A stretch of DNA of 64,000 nt from Hippea alviniae EP5-r (lineage in GTDB: Bacteria; Campylobacterota_A; Desulfurellia; Desulfurellales; Hippeaceae), in NCBI RefSeq assembly GCF_000420385.1, contig NZ_ATUV01000002.1, forward strand, positions 248,001-312,000, given 5' to 3'. Shown piece by piece: positions 51,054 through 60,819 of this stretch; position 1 is the stretch's first letter, and each line of letters begins with the position of its first letter. Position numbers and translations under genes: made by a program. Below the pieces are notes generated by a model. It made no database searches and was not told the DNA's origin. It saw nothing but the letters and a program-made list of their open reading frames with translations.

Positions 51054-51117
51054 AGATAAAGGTAAATTTGTTAGTAAAGTTAGATTTTAGTTAAGATTCT
51101 GCTTATTTTTACACTGC

Positions 51118-51144
51118 TTGACAAAAAAACGATTTTTTTATAGA
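51118..51144 (+). promoter_or_regulatory. Possible promoter of the oxoamine synthase/GNAT operon
   Basis: A consensus TTGACA lies at 51118-51123. The best -10 is TATAGA at 51139-51144, a short 15-base spacing. The ribosome site AGGGAG at 51163 follows. An alternative start farther upstream is TTTAAC-17-TATACT at 50943-50971. Confidence 0.45.
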
Positions 51145-51176
51145 AGTGTAAATCATTTACTAAGGGAGTGGGCAGA

Positions 51177-52358
51177 ATGGATTTATTTGAGAAATGTTAT
51201 AATTTTAGGGAAGCAGAAGAGATAAGAAAGATAGGTCTGTATCCCTATTTTCAGCCTATATCTTCAGAGCAGGATACAGAAGTTATCATAAACGGCAAAA
51301 GGATATTAATGCTTGGTTCCAATAGCTATCTTGGTTTGACGGTTCATCCGAAAGTCAAAGAAGCCGCAATTAAGGCTATAGAAAAATACGGAACAGGTTG
51401 TGCAGGTTCAAGGTTTTTAAATGGAACATTAGATATACACGAAGAGTTAGAAGAGAGACTTGCAGCTTTTGTTAACAAAGAAGATGCACTGCTGTTTAGT
51501 ACGGGCTTTCAAGCAAACTTGGGTGCTATAGCTGGGCTTGTTGGTAAGGGCGAGTATGTAATCTTGGATAAGTCAGACCATGCAAGTATCGTCGATGGTT
51601 CAAGGTTGTCTTTTGGAACGGTTAAAAGATTTTTACACAACGACATGGAGTCGCTTGAAAAGGTTTTAGCATCAATTGAATTTGAAGCGGGTAAACTCAT
51701 TGTTGTAGATGGTGTTTACAGTATGGATGGTGATATCGCCAATCTACCCGAAATGGTAAAACTTAAAAAGAAATACAATGCTCGATTGATGGTTGATGAC
51801 GCTCATGCTTTTGGTGTTATTGGTAAGAATGGTCGTGGAACGGCTAATCATTTTGGTTTGGAAGATGAAGTTGACATCATAATGGGCACATTCAGTAAAT
51901 CATTTGCTTCGCTTGGTGGTTTTATAGCATCCGATAAAGAAGTTATAGATTACCTAAGGCATTTTGCAAGAAGTGTTATTTTTTCTGCAAGCATAACGCC
52001 TGCTTCGACTGCTGCGGTTTTGGCTGCTTTAGATATTATGGAGAACGAGCCTGAGCTTATAGATAAGCTATGGGCAAACACAGAGAGAATGAGAAAAGGT
52101 GTTGTTGAAATGGGATATGACATTGGAACAAGTTGCACGCCAATAATTCCCTTGATTGTTGGAGATAACGAAACGGTTTTGAAGATGAGAAGAATGTTGT
52201 TTGATGAAGGTTTGTTTGTAAATCCCGTTTTGTCGCCTGCTGTTCCGCCAAATCGTGCTTTGATAAGATTGAGTCTTATGGCGACGCACACATTTGAACA
52301 GATAGATTTTGCCCTGGATAAGCTTTATAAGGTTGGCAAAGCATTGAAGGTCATATGA
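51177..52358 (+). CDS. Alpha-oxoamine synthase, serine palmitoyltransferase-like
   Basis: It is a PLP enzyme that joins an acyl-CoA to an amino acid with loss of CO2. The PLP lysine is Lys241 ([10 protein letters not shown]), with His135 (DHASIVDG) stacking on the cofactor and DDAH at 207-210 contacting its ring. Relatives are glycine C-acetyltransferase (Kbl), KAPA synthase (BioF), ALA synthase and serine palmitoyltransferase. The opener MDLFEKC with [11 protein letters not shown], and the [23 protein letters not shown] block, are as I recall them from bacterial serine palmitoyltransferase-like proteins. Haem is made here through HemA, so ALA synthase is unlikely. ATG 51177 is chosen over GTG 51168 because of ribosome-site spacing. 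It is coupled (ATGA) to a GNAT-like gene. Confidence 0.8.
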   Translation: MDLFEKCYNFREAEEIRKIGLYPYFQPISSEQDTEVIINGKRILMLGSNSYLGLTVHPKVKEAAIKAIEKYGTGCAGSRFLNGTLDIHEELEERLAAFVNKEDALLFSTGFQANLGAIAGLVGKGEYVILDKSDHASIVDGSRLSFGTVKRFLHNDMESLEKVLASIEFEAGKLIVVDGVYSMDGDIANLPEMVKLKKKYNARLMVDDAHAFGVIGKNGRGTANHFGLEDEVDIIMGTFSKSFASLGGFIASDKEVIDYLRHFARSVIFSASITPASTAAVLAALDIMENEPELIDKLWANTERMRKGVVEMGYDIGTSCTPIIPLIVGDNETVLKMRRMLFDEGLFVNPVLSPAVPPNRALIRLSLMATHTFEQIDFALDKLYKVGKALKVI

Positions 52359-53461
52359 TAAAGATTGAAAAAACTGATAATATCGATAAGTTTGTTAGGT
52401 TTCCTTTTTCGCTTTATGAAGACGATCTACTCTATGTGCCAAATCTGATAGAAGAAGATAAAAAACTGCTGGATGATAAAAAAAATCCGTTTTATAGGTA
52501 TTCTAAAAGGGCTCTCTTTCTTGCATATAAAGATGGTTCTTTAGCTGGTAGAATAGCAGCCATCGTAAACCCAAGACATAATGAAATTCACAGGGATAAG
52601 GTTGGTTTCTTTGGTTTTTTTGAGAGTATAAATAATAAAGAAGTTGCTTTTGCTTTATTTGAAGCTGCTGAAAAGTTTCTAAAAGATAACAGCCTTAAAG
52701 AGATAAGGGGCCCTATAAGTCCTTCGATGAACGATATGAGCGGTTTGCTGATAAAGGGATTCTTTTCTGAACCTGTCTTTATGATGCCTTACAACAAGGC
52801 TTACTATATCGATTTGATTGAGTCTTACGGGTTTAAAAAGATAAAGGATCTATATGCATTTTATTTGACAACAGCGAATAAGCCAAAAGAGAAACTAATA
52901 AAGCTTGCCGATTATGTTCAGAAGAAGTTTAAAATAGAGTTAAGGAATTTTTCGAAGAAGAACTTTGAAGAAGATGTAAAGATTATACACGAATTGTATT
53001 GCAAAGCATGGGAGAATAACTGGGGCTTTGTGCCGCCAACCTATGAAGAGTTTAGATGGGGCATAGAAGATTTCAAAACTATGGTTCCAGAAGAGCTTGT
53101 TATAATAGCTTCAAGAGACGGTGAACCGTGTGGTTTTTCTGCAATAGTGCCAGATTTCAACCAGGCTTTAAAATACGCCAAGGGCAAGATAACACCGTTT
53201 AATGCGTTGAAAGTGCTTTATAGATTCAAAAAGATAGATAATTACAGGTTGATTACACTTGGTGTATTGCCAGAGTGCAGAAAAATGGGTGTTGATTTGT
53301 TGCTTTATATAAAGAGTTTTGAAGTTGTTGAAAGAAGAAAAGGTAAAGGTGGTGAGCTGTCCTGGACACTTGAAGACAACGATGCCATAAACAAACCCAT
53401 CCTAAAAATGGGTGCAGAACATTACAAAACTTACAGGATTTATCAGAAGGAGATAGATTAG
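52355..53461 (+). CDS. GNAT-superfamily acyltransferase-like protein, candidate ceramide synthase partner
   Basis: This soluble 368-residue protein has features of a large GNAT-fold family. An N-terminal block ([16 protein letters not shown], near residue 18) is followed by [14 protein letters not shown] and GFFGFFESI, then [18 protein letters not shown] near residue 118. A second GNAT-like half has [19 protein letters not shown] near residue 307, the acyl-CoA-loop region. The 4-base overlap with the oxoamine synthase argues for a joint pathway. In Caulobacter a GNAT-type protein (bCerS) acylates the product made by serine palmitoyltransferase, so an N-acyltransferase acting on a 3-ketosphinganine-like product is a reasonable inference. 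It is not proved by sequence. Confidence 0.65.
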   Translation: MIKIEKTDNIDKFVRFPFSLYEDDLLYVPNLIEEDKKLLDDKKNPFYRYSKRALFLAYKDGSLAGRIAAIVNPRHNEIHRDKVGFFGFFESINNKEVAFALFEAAEKFLKDNSLKEIRGPISPSMNDMSGLLIKGFFSEPVFMMPYNKAYYIDLIESYGFKKIKDLYAFYLTTANKPKEKLIKLADYVQKKFKIELRNFSKKNFEEDVKIIHELYCKAWENNWGFVPPTYEEFRWGIEDFKTMVPEELVIIASRDGEPCGFSAIVPDFNQALKYAKGKITPFNALKVLYRFKKIDNYRLITLGVLPECRKMGVDLLLYIKSFEVVERRKGKGGELSWTLEDNDAINKPILKMGAEHYKTYRIYQKEID

Positions 53462-53463
53462 TT

Positions 53464-53715
53464 TTGCCCACTGTATCAATGTTTTAATGTATTGTGCACC
53501 TTCTGAGCATGAACCCCCACATATTCATGCATATTATCAATATAAAGTTGCTATTAAAATAGAAGACGGGGAAGTTATTGCTGAAAAATTTACCAGCTAA
53601 ACAACTTAAGCTTGTTCAAGCTTGGATAGAGATACATAAGGATGAACTTTTTGCTGATTGGACTCTATCTCAAAAAAAAGGAGAATTACCATTCAAGATA
53701 GAACCTTTGAGATGA
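53464..53715 (+). pseudogene. DUF4160 family gene broken by frameshifts
   Basis: Three frames read in turn give a recognisable DUF4160 protein: LPTVSMF from 53464, then EHEPPHIHAYYQYKVAIKIE from about 53505, then KQLKLVQAWIEIHKDEL and PFKIEPLR to a TGA at 53713. A shift is needed at the T run near 53482-53485, where a few residues also seem lost, and another at the A run near 53584-53588. Each frame meets stops soon after. DUF4160 genes usually sit beside DUF2442 genes, and one follows 17 bases later. The family is often listed as toxin-antitoxin-like, without firm function. Sequencing error in homopolymers is the alternative. Confidence 0.85.
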
Positions 53716-53732
53716 TTTAAGGGGTAATTAAG

Positions 53733-54002
53733 ATGCATATCGAAGTGAAGAGTGTAAAGGTTCTGGATAATTATATATTAAAAATAAGGTTTGAAAATAA
53801 CGAAGAGAAAATATTTGATTTGGAACCGTATCTTGGTTTGGGTAAATTTTCAGAGCTTAGGGATTTGGATCTTTTTAGAAGGGTTAGAGTTGTTTTTGAC
53901 ACAATAGAGTGGCCCAATGGTGTGGATTTTGATCCAGAGTTTCTATATGAGCACTCTGTAAAAGAGAAGAGTTCTTCGGATAAAGTTGGTGGAATTGCTT
54001 GA
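53733..54002 (+). CDS. DUF2442 domain protein
   Basis: This 89-residue protein has the DUF2442 pattern: VKSVKVLDNYILKIRFENNEE at the start, FDLEPYLG, then FRRVRVVFDTIEWPNGVDFDPEFLYEHS. The last part is highly typical. Function is unknown; the domain is commonly paired with DUF4160 and discussed as an antitoxin-like partner. Here the partner is decayed while this gene remains open with a good ribosome site (AAGGGGT). The remainder is acidic. It ends just before a terminator hairpin. Confidence 0.85.
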   Translation: MHIEVKSVKVLDNYILKIRFENNEEKIFDLEPYLGLGKFSELRDLDLFRRVRVVFDTIEWPNGVDFDPEFLYEHSVKEKSSSDKVGGIA

Positions 54003-54028
54003 AAAAATAGGGTGGCAAAAGCCACCCT
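54001..54028 (-). terminator. Intrinsic terminator after the proline dehydrogenase gene
   Basis: AGGGTGGC (54009-54016), loop AAAA, GCCACCCT (54021-54028). On the minus strand the stem is followed by ATTTTTTC, so it ends the proline operon. On plus the tail is only TTATTTTA, so termination after DUF2442 would be weaker. Confidence 0.8.
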
Positions 54029-54034
54029 GAACTG

Positions 54035-54925
54035 TTATTTTAGATAGCCTTCTAAAGCAGACCTTACAATGTTTGGGTTCTCTTTGAGTCTTCTGATTGA
54101 GTAAGGCAGCCAATCTCTTCCAAATGGAACATAAACCCTTAATCTGTGGCCGTTATCCAAAATAATATTTCTTAACTCTTCGTCAACTCCGAGCAACATC
54201 TGGAATTCGTACTCATCTCTTTTCAATCCGTATTCTCTGATTAGTCTCTCTGCATGGAATACTAAGTATTCGTCGTGCGTAGCTATTCCTACATAAGCCT
54301 TCTTCTTAAAAAGCGTCTCAAGACAATATATAAAGTTGTCTCTTACGATATCTTTCTCTTTATATGCTATTTTCCTTGGTTCGTCGTAAATACCTTTGCA
54401 TAGTCTGAAATTTAGTCTTCCATCTGACAATTTCTCTATGTCGTTTATTGTTCTTCTCATGTATGCTTGAAGTACGGTTCCTATATTAAACTCATCCCTG
54501 TAATTTCTATAAATCTCGAGTGTATCGTCTGTGCATGTTGAATCTTCCATATCAATCCTGACAAATATTCCAAGTTCAGTTGCTCTTTTAAATATCTTTT
54601 CTATATTGTCAAGACATAGACTTTTTGAAAGTTTTAAACCCATTTGAGTTAATTTTAGCGATAAGTTAGCGTCTAATTTGTGGCTGTCTATAGCTTCCAA
54701 AACCTTTATGGCTAAGTTTCTGAAGTGTATTGTTTCTTCGGCATTAGAAACAAACTCACCCAAGACATCAATAGTTGTCATCGCACCTTGAGCGTTGAGT
54801 TGTTTTGTTACCCTTATTGCATCTTCGAGTTCAGGGCCTGCTATGTATCTTTTAGCAAAAACAGCCACCGCCTGCGGTGGCACTTTATCTATTACAAGAC
54901 TTACGCTTTTGTTGAAAAGCGACAT
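54035..54925 (-). CDS. Proline dehydrogenase
   Basis: It oxidises proline to pyrroline-5-carboxylate with FAD, passing electrons to the quinone pool. It is the stand-alone type (296 residues) as in Gram-positives and Deinococcus-Thermus, not a PutA fusion. The barrel has FVRIDMEDSTCTDDTLEIYR near residue 170, the RLCKGIYDEPRKIAY block near 205, ATHDEY near 245 and a late YVPFGRDWLPYSIRRL motif that carries the substrate arginines. ATG 54925 is chosen because GGAGGAG lies 8 bases upstream; that site overlaps the end of pruA. A terminator follows. Confidence 0.93.
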   Translation of the reverse strand: MSLFNKSVSLVIDKVPPQAVAVFAKRYIAGPELEDAIRVTKQLNAQGAMTTIDVLGEFVSNAEETIHFRNLAIKVLEAIDSHKLDANLSLKLTQMGLKLSKSLCLDNIEKIFKRATELGIFVRIDMEDSTCTDDTLEIYRNYRDEFNIGTVLQAYMRRTINDIEKLSDGRLNFRLCKGIYDEPRKIAYKEKDIVRDNFIYCLETLFKKKAYVGIATHDEYLVFHAERLIREYGLKRDEYEFQMLLGVDEELRNIILDNGHRLRVYVPFGRDWLPYSIRRLKENPNIVRSALEGYLK

Positions 54926-54926
54926 T

Positions 54927-56561
54927 TTACTCCTCCGCCATGAATGGATATTCAAAACTTTCTGGTGCTATGAAGTTTTCTTTAATTGCCCTTGGTGTTA
55001 CCCATCTTAAAAGATTTAGATGACTTCCTGCTTTGTCGTTTGTTCCACTGCCTCTTGTTCCGCCAAATGGCTGCTGGCCAACGACTGCACCTGTTGGTTT
55101 GTCGTTTATGTAGAAGTTTCCTGCACTGCCTTCAAGTATATCTATAGCTACTCTTGTTGCATCTCTGTCTTCTGAGAAGATTGCACCAGTCAATCCGTAT
55201 GGGCTTGTCTGGTCGCACAGATGTAGTGTTTCAATATATTTATCATCATCGTAAGGATAAATCGTTACGACCGGGCCAAATATCTCTTCTTCCATTGTTT
55301 TGAAGTGTGGGTTTTCTGTTAAGATGACTGTTGGCTCAACAAACCAACCCTTAGAGTTGTCGTATCCACCGCCTTTTACAATCTCAGCATCGCTTGCATT
55401 TTTTGCATAGTCTATGTAGCTTGTAACTTTTTTAAAGGCTTTTTCGTCGATTAGGGCGTTCATAAAGTTTGTGAAATCTTCTGGTGAACCCATCTTTATC
55501 TTGTCAATCTCTTTGAATAAGTCATCCTTTATTTCGCTCCACATAGATTTTGGTATATAGACCCTTGAGACAGCAGAGCACTTCTGTCCCTGATATTCGT
55601 ATGCTCCTCTTACTATAGCTGTAATTAATTTTCTTCTGTTTGCTGACTTATGAACAAATATGTAATCTTTTCCACCCGTTTCACCGACGATTCTGGGATA
55701 TGCTTTGTATTTGTGAATGTTTTCTGCCATCATTTGCCACATCTTGTTAAATGTTGGCACGCTTCCTGTAAAGTGGATGCCTGCAAAGTGTTCAGATGCA
55801 AATACGAAATGACCAATTTCTCTTCCAATTGCAGGTATAAAGTTAATTACACCGTCTGGCAGACCAGCTTCCTGCAAGATTTTCATGAAAATATATGGTG
55901 CATAAACAGAACTTTCTGCTGGTTTCCATAAGACAACATTACCCATCATTGCCGGTGCTGTTGGCAGATTTCCTGCAATTGATACGAAGTTGAAAGGTGG
56001 AACAGCAAAGATGAATCCTTCCAAAGGTCTATACTGCATTATGTTCCATGTGCCTTTTGGTGAATATAAAGGCTGCTCTTCGTAAATTTTCTGCATATAG
56101 AACAGGTTAAACCTTAGAAAGTCTATAAGCTCACAAGCTGAGTCTATCTCTGCCTGGAATACATTTTTGCTTAAAGAGAGCATGGTTGCAGCATTTATCA
56201 GATATCTGTATTTTGTGCTTAAAAGCTCTGCAGCCTTCAAGAATATGGCAGCTCTGTCAATCCAATCATACTCTCTCCACTTTTTAGCTGCCTGCATTGC
56301 TGCATCTATTGCCATGTTTATCTCTTTTTCTCCTGCCATGTGATAGACGCCGAGAACCGATTTTGTGTCGTGCGGCTCAACGATTTTTGCTACATTACCT
56401 GTTTTTATCTCTTCTCCGCCGATTATCAAAGGAATCTCAATCTCTTGGGATTTTATCTCTTTGATGGCTTCTTTTAATTTTTCTCTCTCTTCCGTTCCTG
56501 GTGCATAGGAATAAACCGGCTCATTTGTTGGGATTGGGATTCTTGCTATGGTGTTGCGCAT
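54927..56561 (-). CDS. pruA: 1-pyrroline-5-carboxylate dehydrogenase
   Basis: It oxidises the semialdehyde of pyrroline-5-carboxylate to glutamate with NAD+. Aldehyde dehydrogenase features are FTGSVPTFNKMW near residue 280, GGKDYIFVH near residue 313, the catalytic cysteine in YQGQKCSAVSRVY near residue 342 and EEIFGPVVTIYPYDD near residue 440. The 544-residue length and PRIVGETGGKDY segment fit P5C dehydrogenase. AGGAGGTGTCCT before ATG 56561 is a strong ribosome site. The proline dehydrogenase gene begins 2 bases after its stop, so the enzymes share a transcript and can channel the unstable intermediate. Confidence 0.95.
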   Translation of the reverse strand: MRNTIARIPIPTNEPVYSYAPGTEEREKLKEAIKEIKSQEIEIPLIIGGEEIKTGNVAKIVEPHDTKSVLGVYHMAGEKEINMAIDAAMQAAKKWREYDWIDRAAIFLKAAELLSTKYRYLINAATMLSLSKNVFQAEIDSACELIDFLRFNLFYMQKIYEEQPLYSPKGTWNIMQYRPLEGFIFAVPPFNFVSIAGNLPTAPAMMGNVVLWKPAESSVYAPYIFMKILQEAGLPDGVINFIPAIGREIGHFVFASEHFAGIHFTGSVPTFNKMWQMMAENIHKYKAYPRIVGETGGKDYIFVHKSANRRKLITAIVRGAYEYQGQKCSAVSRVYIPKSMWSEIKDDLFKEIDKIKMGSPEDFTNFMNALIDEKAFKKVTSYIDYAKNASDAEIVKGGGYDNSKGWFVEPTVILTENPHFKTMEEEIFGPVVTIYPYDDDKYIETLHLCDQTSPYGLTGAIFSEDRDATRVAIDILEGSAGNFYINDKPTGAVVGQQPFGGTRGSGTNDKAGSHLNLLRWVTPRAIKENFIAPESFEYPFMAEE

Positions 56562-56609
56562 AGGACACCTCCTAAAATTATTTTATTTCAAAACACTTTC
56601 ACTATAATG

Positions 56610-56638
56610 AACATAAACCAATTTTAAAAATAAATCAA
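56610..56638 (-). promoter_or_regulatory. Possible promoter of the proline-catabolic operon
   Basis: On the minus strand TTGATT (56638-56633) and TATGTT (56615-56610) are 17 bases apart. The -10 is weak; TATAGT a few bases downstream is an alternative. The -35 context TTGATTTATTTTTAAAA matches the liv promoter closely. Confidence 0.4.
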
Positions 56639-56686
56639 GTATTTTAATAAGAATTTTGCAAAAGTGGGCTGTTCTATTTTTAGAAA

Positions 56687-57252
56687 TTAAACCAGAGCAA
56701 ATGTATAGGAGAGCATAAACATGTCGTTTTCCGTAAGTTCAAGTGTGTTTGTTAAAGAGATGTTTAGTAGGTTGTTTGTTGGCTCTGCCTTTAGGTTTGC
56801 TTCTTCTTTGAATATGCAACCTAAGTATATATCCTGTTTCTCATTTACAAGAAGAAAATCCTTTGCCTGTTGCTCTATGCTCTCTTTTAATTCAAACCTA
56901 TCCTTTGAAATCATCATGTAATCCATCCAGTTGTTGAACTTCAGCTCAAACCCAAAATCTATGCTCATAGGTTTTAGGGTTATGAAGTATATATCAACAA
57001 CGAGAGATTTTTCCCTTATGTTGAAAACCTTTTTGATTTGGCCATTTTCAAAATCCCTTTCAAAGATGGCAGAAGAAGATGTGCTGCTTGCAAACGGCTC
57101 TTCTGTCTCTATGCTAAGTTTGTCTTCAAATGAAGCCGTGCTTATTAGGGTTATGCCTTTGTTTTTTACCTGCCAGCTTAGAATTTTTCCTGTATTGTCG
57201 ATGTTTATAATAAAATCTGTGTTTTTTAAAGAGAAATAGCTCTCTTTTTCTT

Positions 57253-57271
<19 letters not shown>
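56687..57271 (-). CDS. Protein of unknown function, predicted beta-rich
   Basis: I do not recognise this 194-residue protein. It lacks a signal peptide, membrane segment and cysteine-rich site (one Cys). Alternating polar/apolar strands such as DFIINIDNTGKILSWQVKN and a Ser/Thr run near residue 63 suggest a beta-sandwich. The N-terminal pattern recalls carbohydrate-enzyme beta-sandwich or mutarotase-like domains, but I would not assign one. Its start lies 19 bases inside holA, so it belongs to the pyrG-holA transcript. The ribosome site is weak. Confidence 0.6.
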
Positions 57272-59840
<2,569 letters not shown>

Positions 59841-59842
59841 GA

Positions 59843-59871
59843 AAAATTAAGCAAGCAGGGTTAAACCCTGC
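59843..59871 (-). terminator. Intrinsic terminator of the thioferritin gene
   Basis: The stem GCAGGGT (59855-59861) / ACCCTGC (59865-59871) with loop TAA is followed on the minus strand by TTAATTTTTC. It separates the thioferritin transcript from pyrG just downstream. Confidence 0.75.
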
Positions 59872-59874
59872 CTG

Positions 59875-60369
59875 TTATTTGGATGTTAGAATCTGGAAGT
59901 CTTCCATTAAGGATTGCAAGTCTTCTTCATGTTCAACTTCATCTTCAAGAATCTGGAGTGCAAGATTGTAAGTGATTGGGTCTTTCATGTGGGTTATCTC
60001 AAGCAGACTCTTGTAAACGCTGATTGCACACTGTTCACCCTTTATGTTCTGTCTTAAAATCTCTTCAACCACAGGGTTTGAAGGTGCATCATAACCGCAG
60101 TTTGTGAAATCATACCACTTTTTTGGCTCTAAAATAGGTGTTCCACCAAGCTGTATAATCCTGTTTGCTACCATATCTGCATGACGCAACTCATCGTTTG
60201 CATGCTCTGTTAGTTCAGTTATAACAGCATCTTTCATAGGTCCTTTAACCAGTTTTGCACCAAGCCAATACTGATAATATGCAAGCCACTCATCAGCATA
60301 TGCTTTGTTTAAAAGATTAATGACTTCGTTAACATCCATTCCTACAATTTCAATACCTTTGCTACCCAT
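59875..60369 (-). CDS. Dps-like thioferritin (DPSL family)
   Basis: It is a four-helix ferritin-fold protein that probably stores iron and detoxifies peroxide in an anaerobe. Metal ligands are visible: Glu27 (DEWLAYYQY), Glu60 and His63 (DELRHAD), Glu112 (KGEQCA), and the Glu/His set in LEDEVEHEED (142-147). Two cysteines, Cys91 (TNCGYD) and Cys114 next to Glu112, match the cysteine pair that defines DPSL/thioferritins of thermophiles. It is not rubrerythrin, as no CxxC domain is present. ATG 60369 is chosen since TAAGGAGGTG, an ideal ribosome site, precedes it; a longer frame to 60438 lacks one. Expression is likely high. Confidence 0.85.
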   Translation of the reverse strand: MGSKGIEIVGMDVNEVINLLNKAYADEWLAYYQYWLGAKLVKGPMKDAVITELTEHANDELRHADMVANRIIQLGGTPILEPKKWYDFTNCGYDAPSNPVVEEILRQNIKGEQCAISVYKSLLEITHMKDPITYNLALQILEDEVEHEEDLQSLMEDFQILTSK

Positions 60370-60409
60370 AGAGCACCTCCTTAATTTGTCTGGATTTATT
60401 TCATCTTTG

Positions 60410-60438
60410 AGTATAAACGCTTTTTTGTGTAAAGGCAA
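60410..60438 (-). promoter_or_regulatory. Predicted promoter of the thioferritin gene
   Basis: On the minus strand TTGCCT (60438-60433) and TATACT (60415-60410) are 17 bases apart, about 40 bases before the ATG. The -35 overlaps one copy of CCTTTACA, whose inverted partner covers the -35 of the rpsO promoter. Confidence 0.55.
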
Positions 60439-60483
60439 GTTTTGGAAAGGTTTTTGTTTCTTCTGTTTATTTTATAAAACACC

Positions 60484-60510
60484 TTTACAAATAAAGGCTT
60501 TTTGTATAAT
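60484..60510 (+). promoter_or_regulatory. Predicted promoter of rpsO-pnp
   Basis: TTTACA (60484-60489) and a perfect TATAAT (60505-60510) lie 15 bases apart. The start would be near 60517, giving a leader of about 33 bases with GAAGGAG before rpsO. Confidence 0.55.
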
Positions 60511-60549
60511 ATAAACGCTGGAAAATTTTTTGGGAAGAAGGAGTGAAGT

Positions 60550-60816
60550 ATGCTTACTAAGGAAGAGAAGCAAGAAATCATCAAAAAGTTTGGGAAGAAT
60601 GAGAACGATACAGGTTCTGCTGCTGTTCAGATTGCCCTTTTGACAGCAAGAATTAAATATCTGACAGAGCATTTTAAAACCCACAAGAAGGATTTTCACT
60701 CAAGAAGGGGACTTCTCAAACTCGTCGGAAGAAGAAGAAAACTTCTTAAGTATTTAAGGAATTACAATTTCGAAGAGTATAAGAAGGTAGTAACAGAACT
60801 TGGCTTGAAGGGTTAA
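60550..60816 (+). CDS. rpsO: 30S ribosomal protein S15
   Basis: It is a primary 16S rRNA-binding protein of the small subunit. The whole 88-residue S15 pattern is present: [38 protein letters not shown] and [10 protein letters not shown]. It is followed 3 bases later by pnp, the near-universal rpsO-pnp pair. S15 often represses its own mRNA through a leader structure; the leader here is short and I cannot define one. Confidence 0.98.
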   Translation: MLTKEEKQEIIKKFGKNENDTGSAAVQIALLTARIKYLTEHFKTHKKDFHSRRGLLKLVGRRRKLLKYLRNYNFEEYKKVVTELGLKG

Positions 60817-60819
60817 TCT

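Larger units (their letters stand above)
50812..51176. other. 365-base divergent intergenic region between livK and the oxoamine synthase
   Basis: This is the largest non-coding gap in the window and very AT-rich. It holds the liv promoter (minus, 50866-50893), a plus-strand candidate TTTAAC (50943) with TATACT (50966-50971) at 17 bases, a second plus-strand candidate at 51118, and a 7-base inverted repeat at 51032-51053. I see no riboswitch-like fold or small ORF with a ribosome site. Confidence 0.6.

Noticed and set aside
51177-52358. Annotation as glycine C-acetyltransferase (Kbl) or ALA synthase
   Set aside because: Kbl remains possible, but no tdh is adjacent and the N-terminus resembles serine palmitoyltransferases; ALA synthase is unnecessary because HemA is present.
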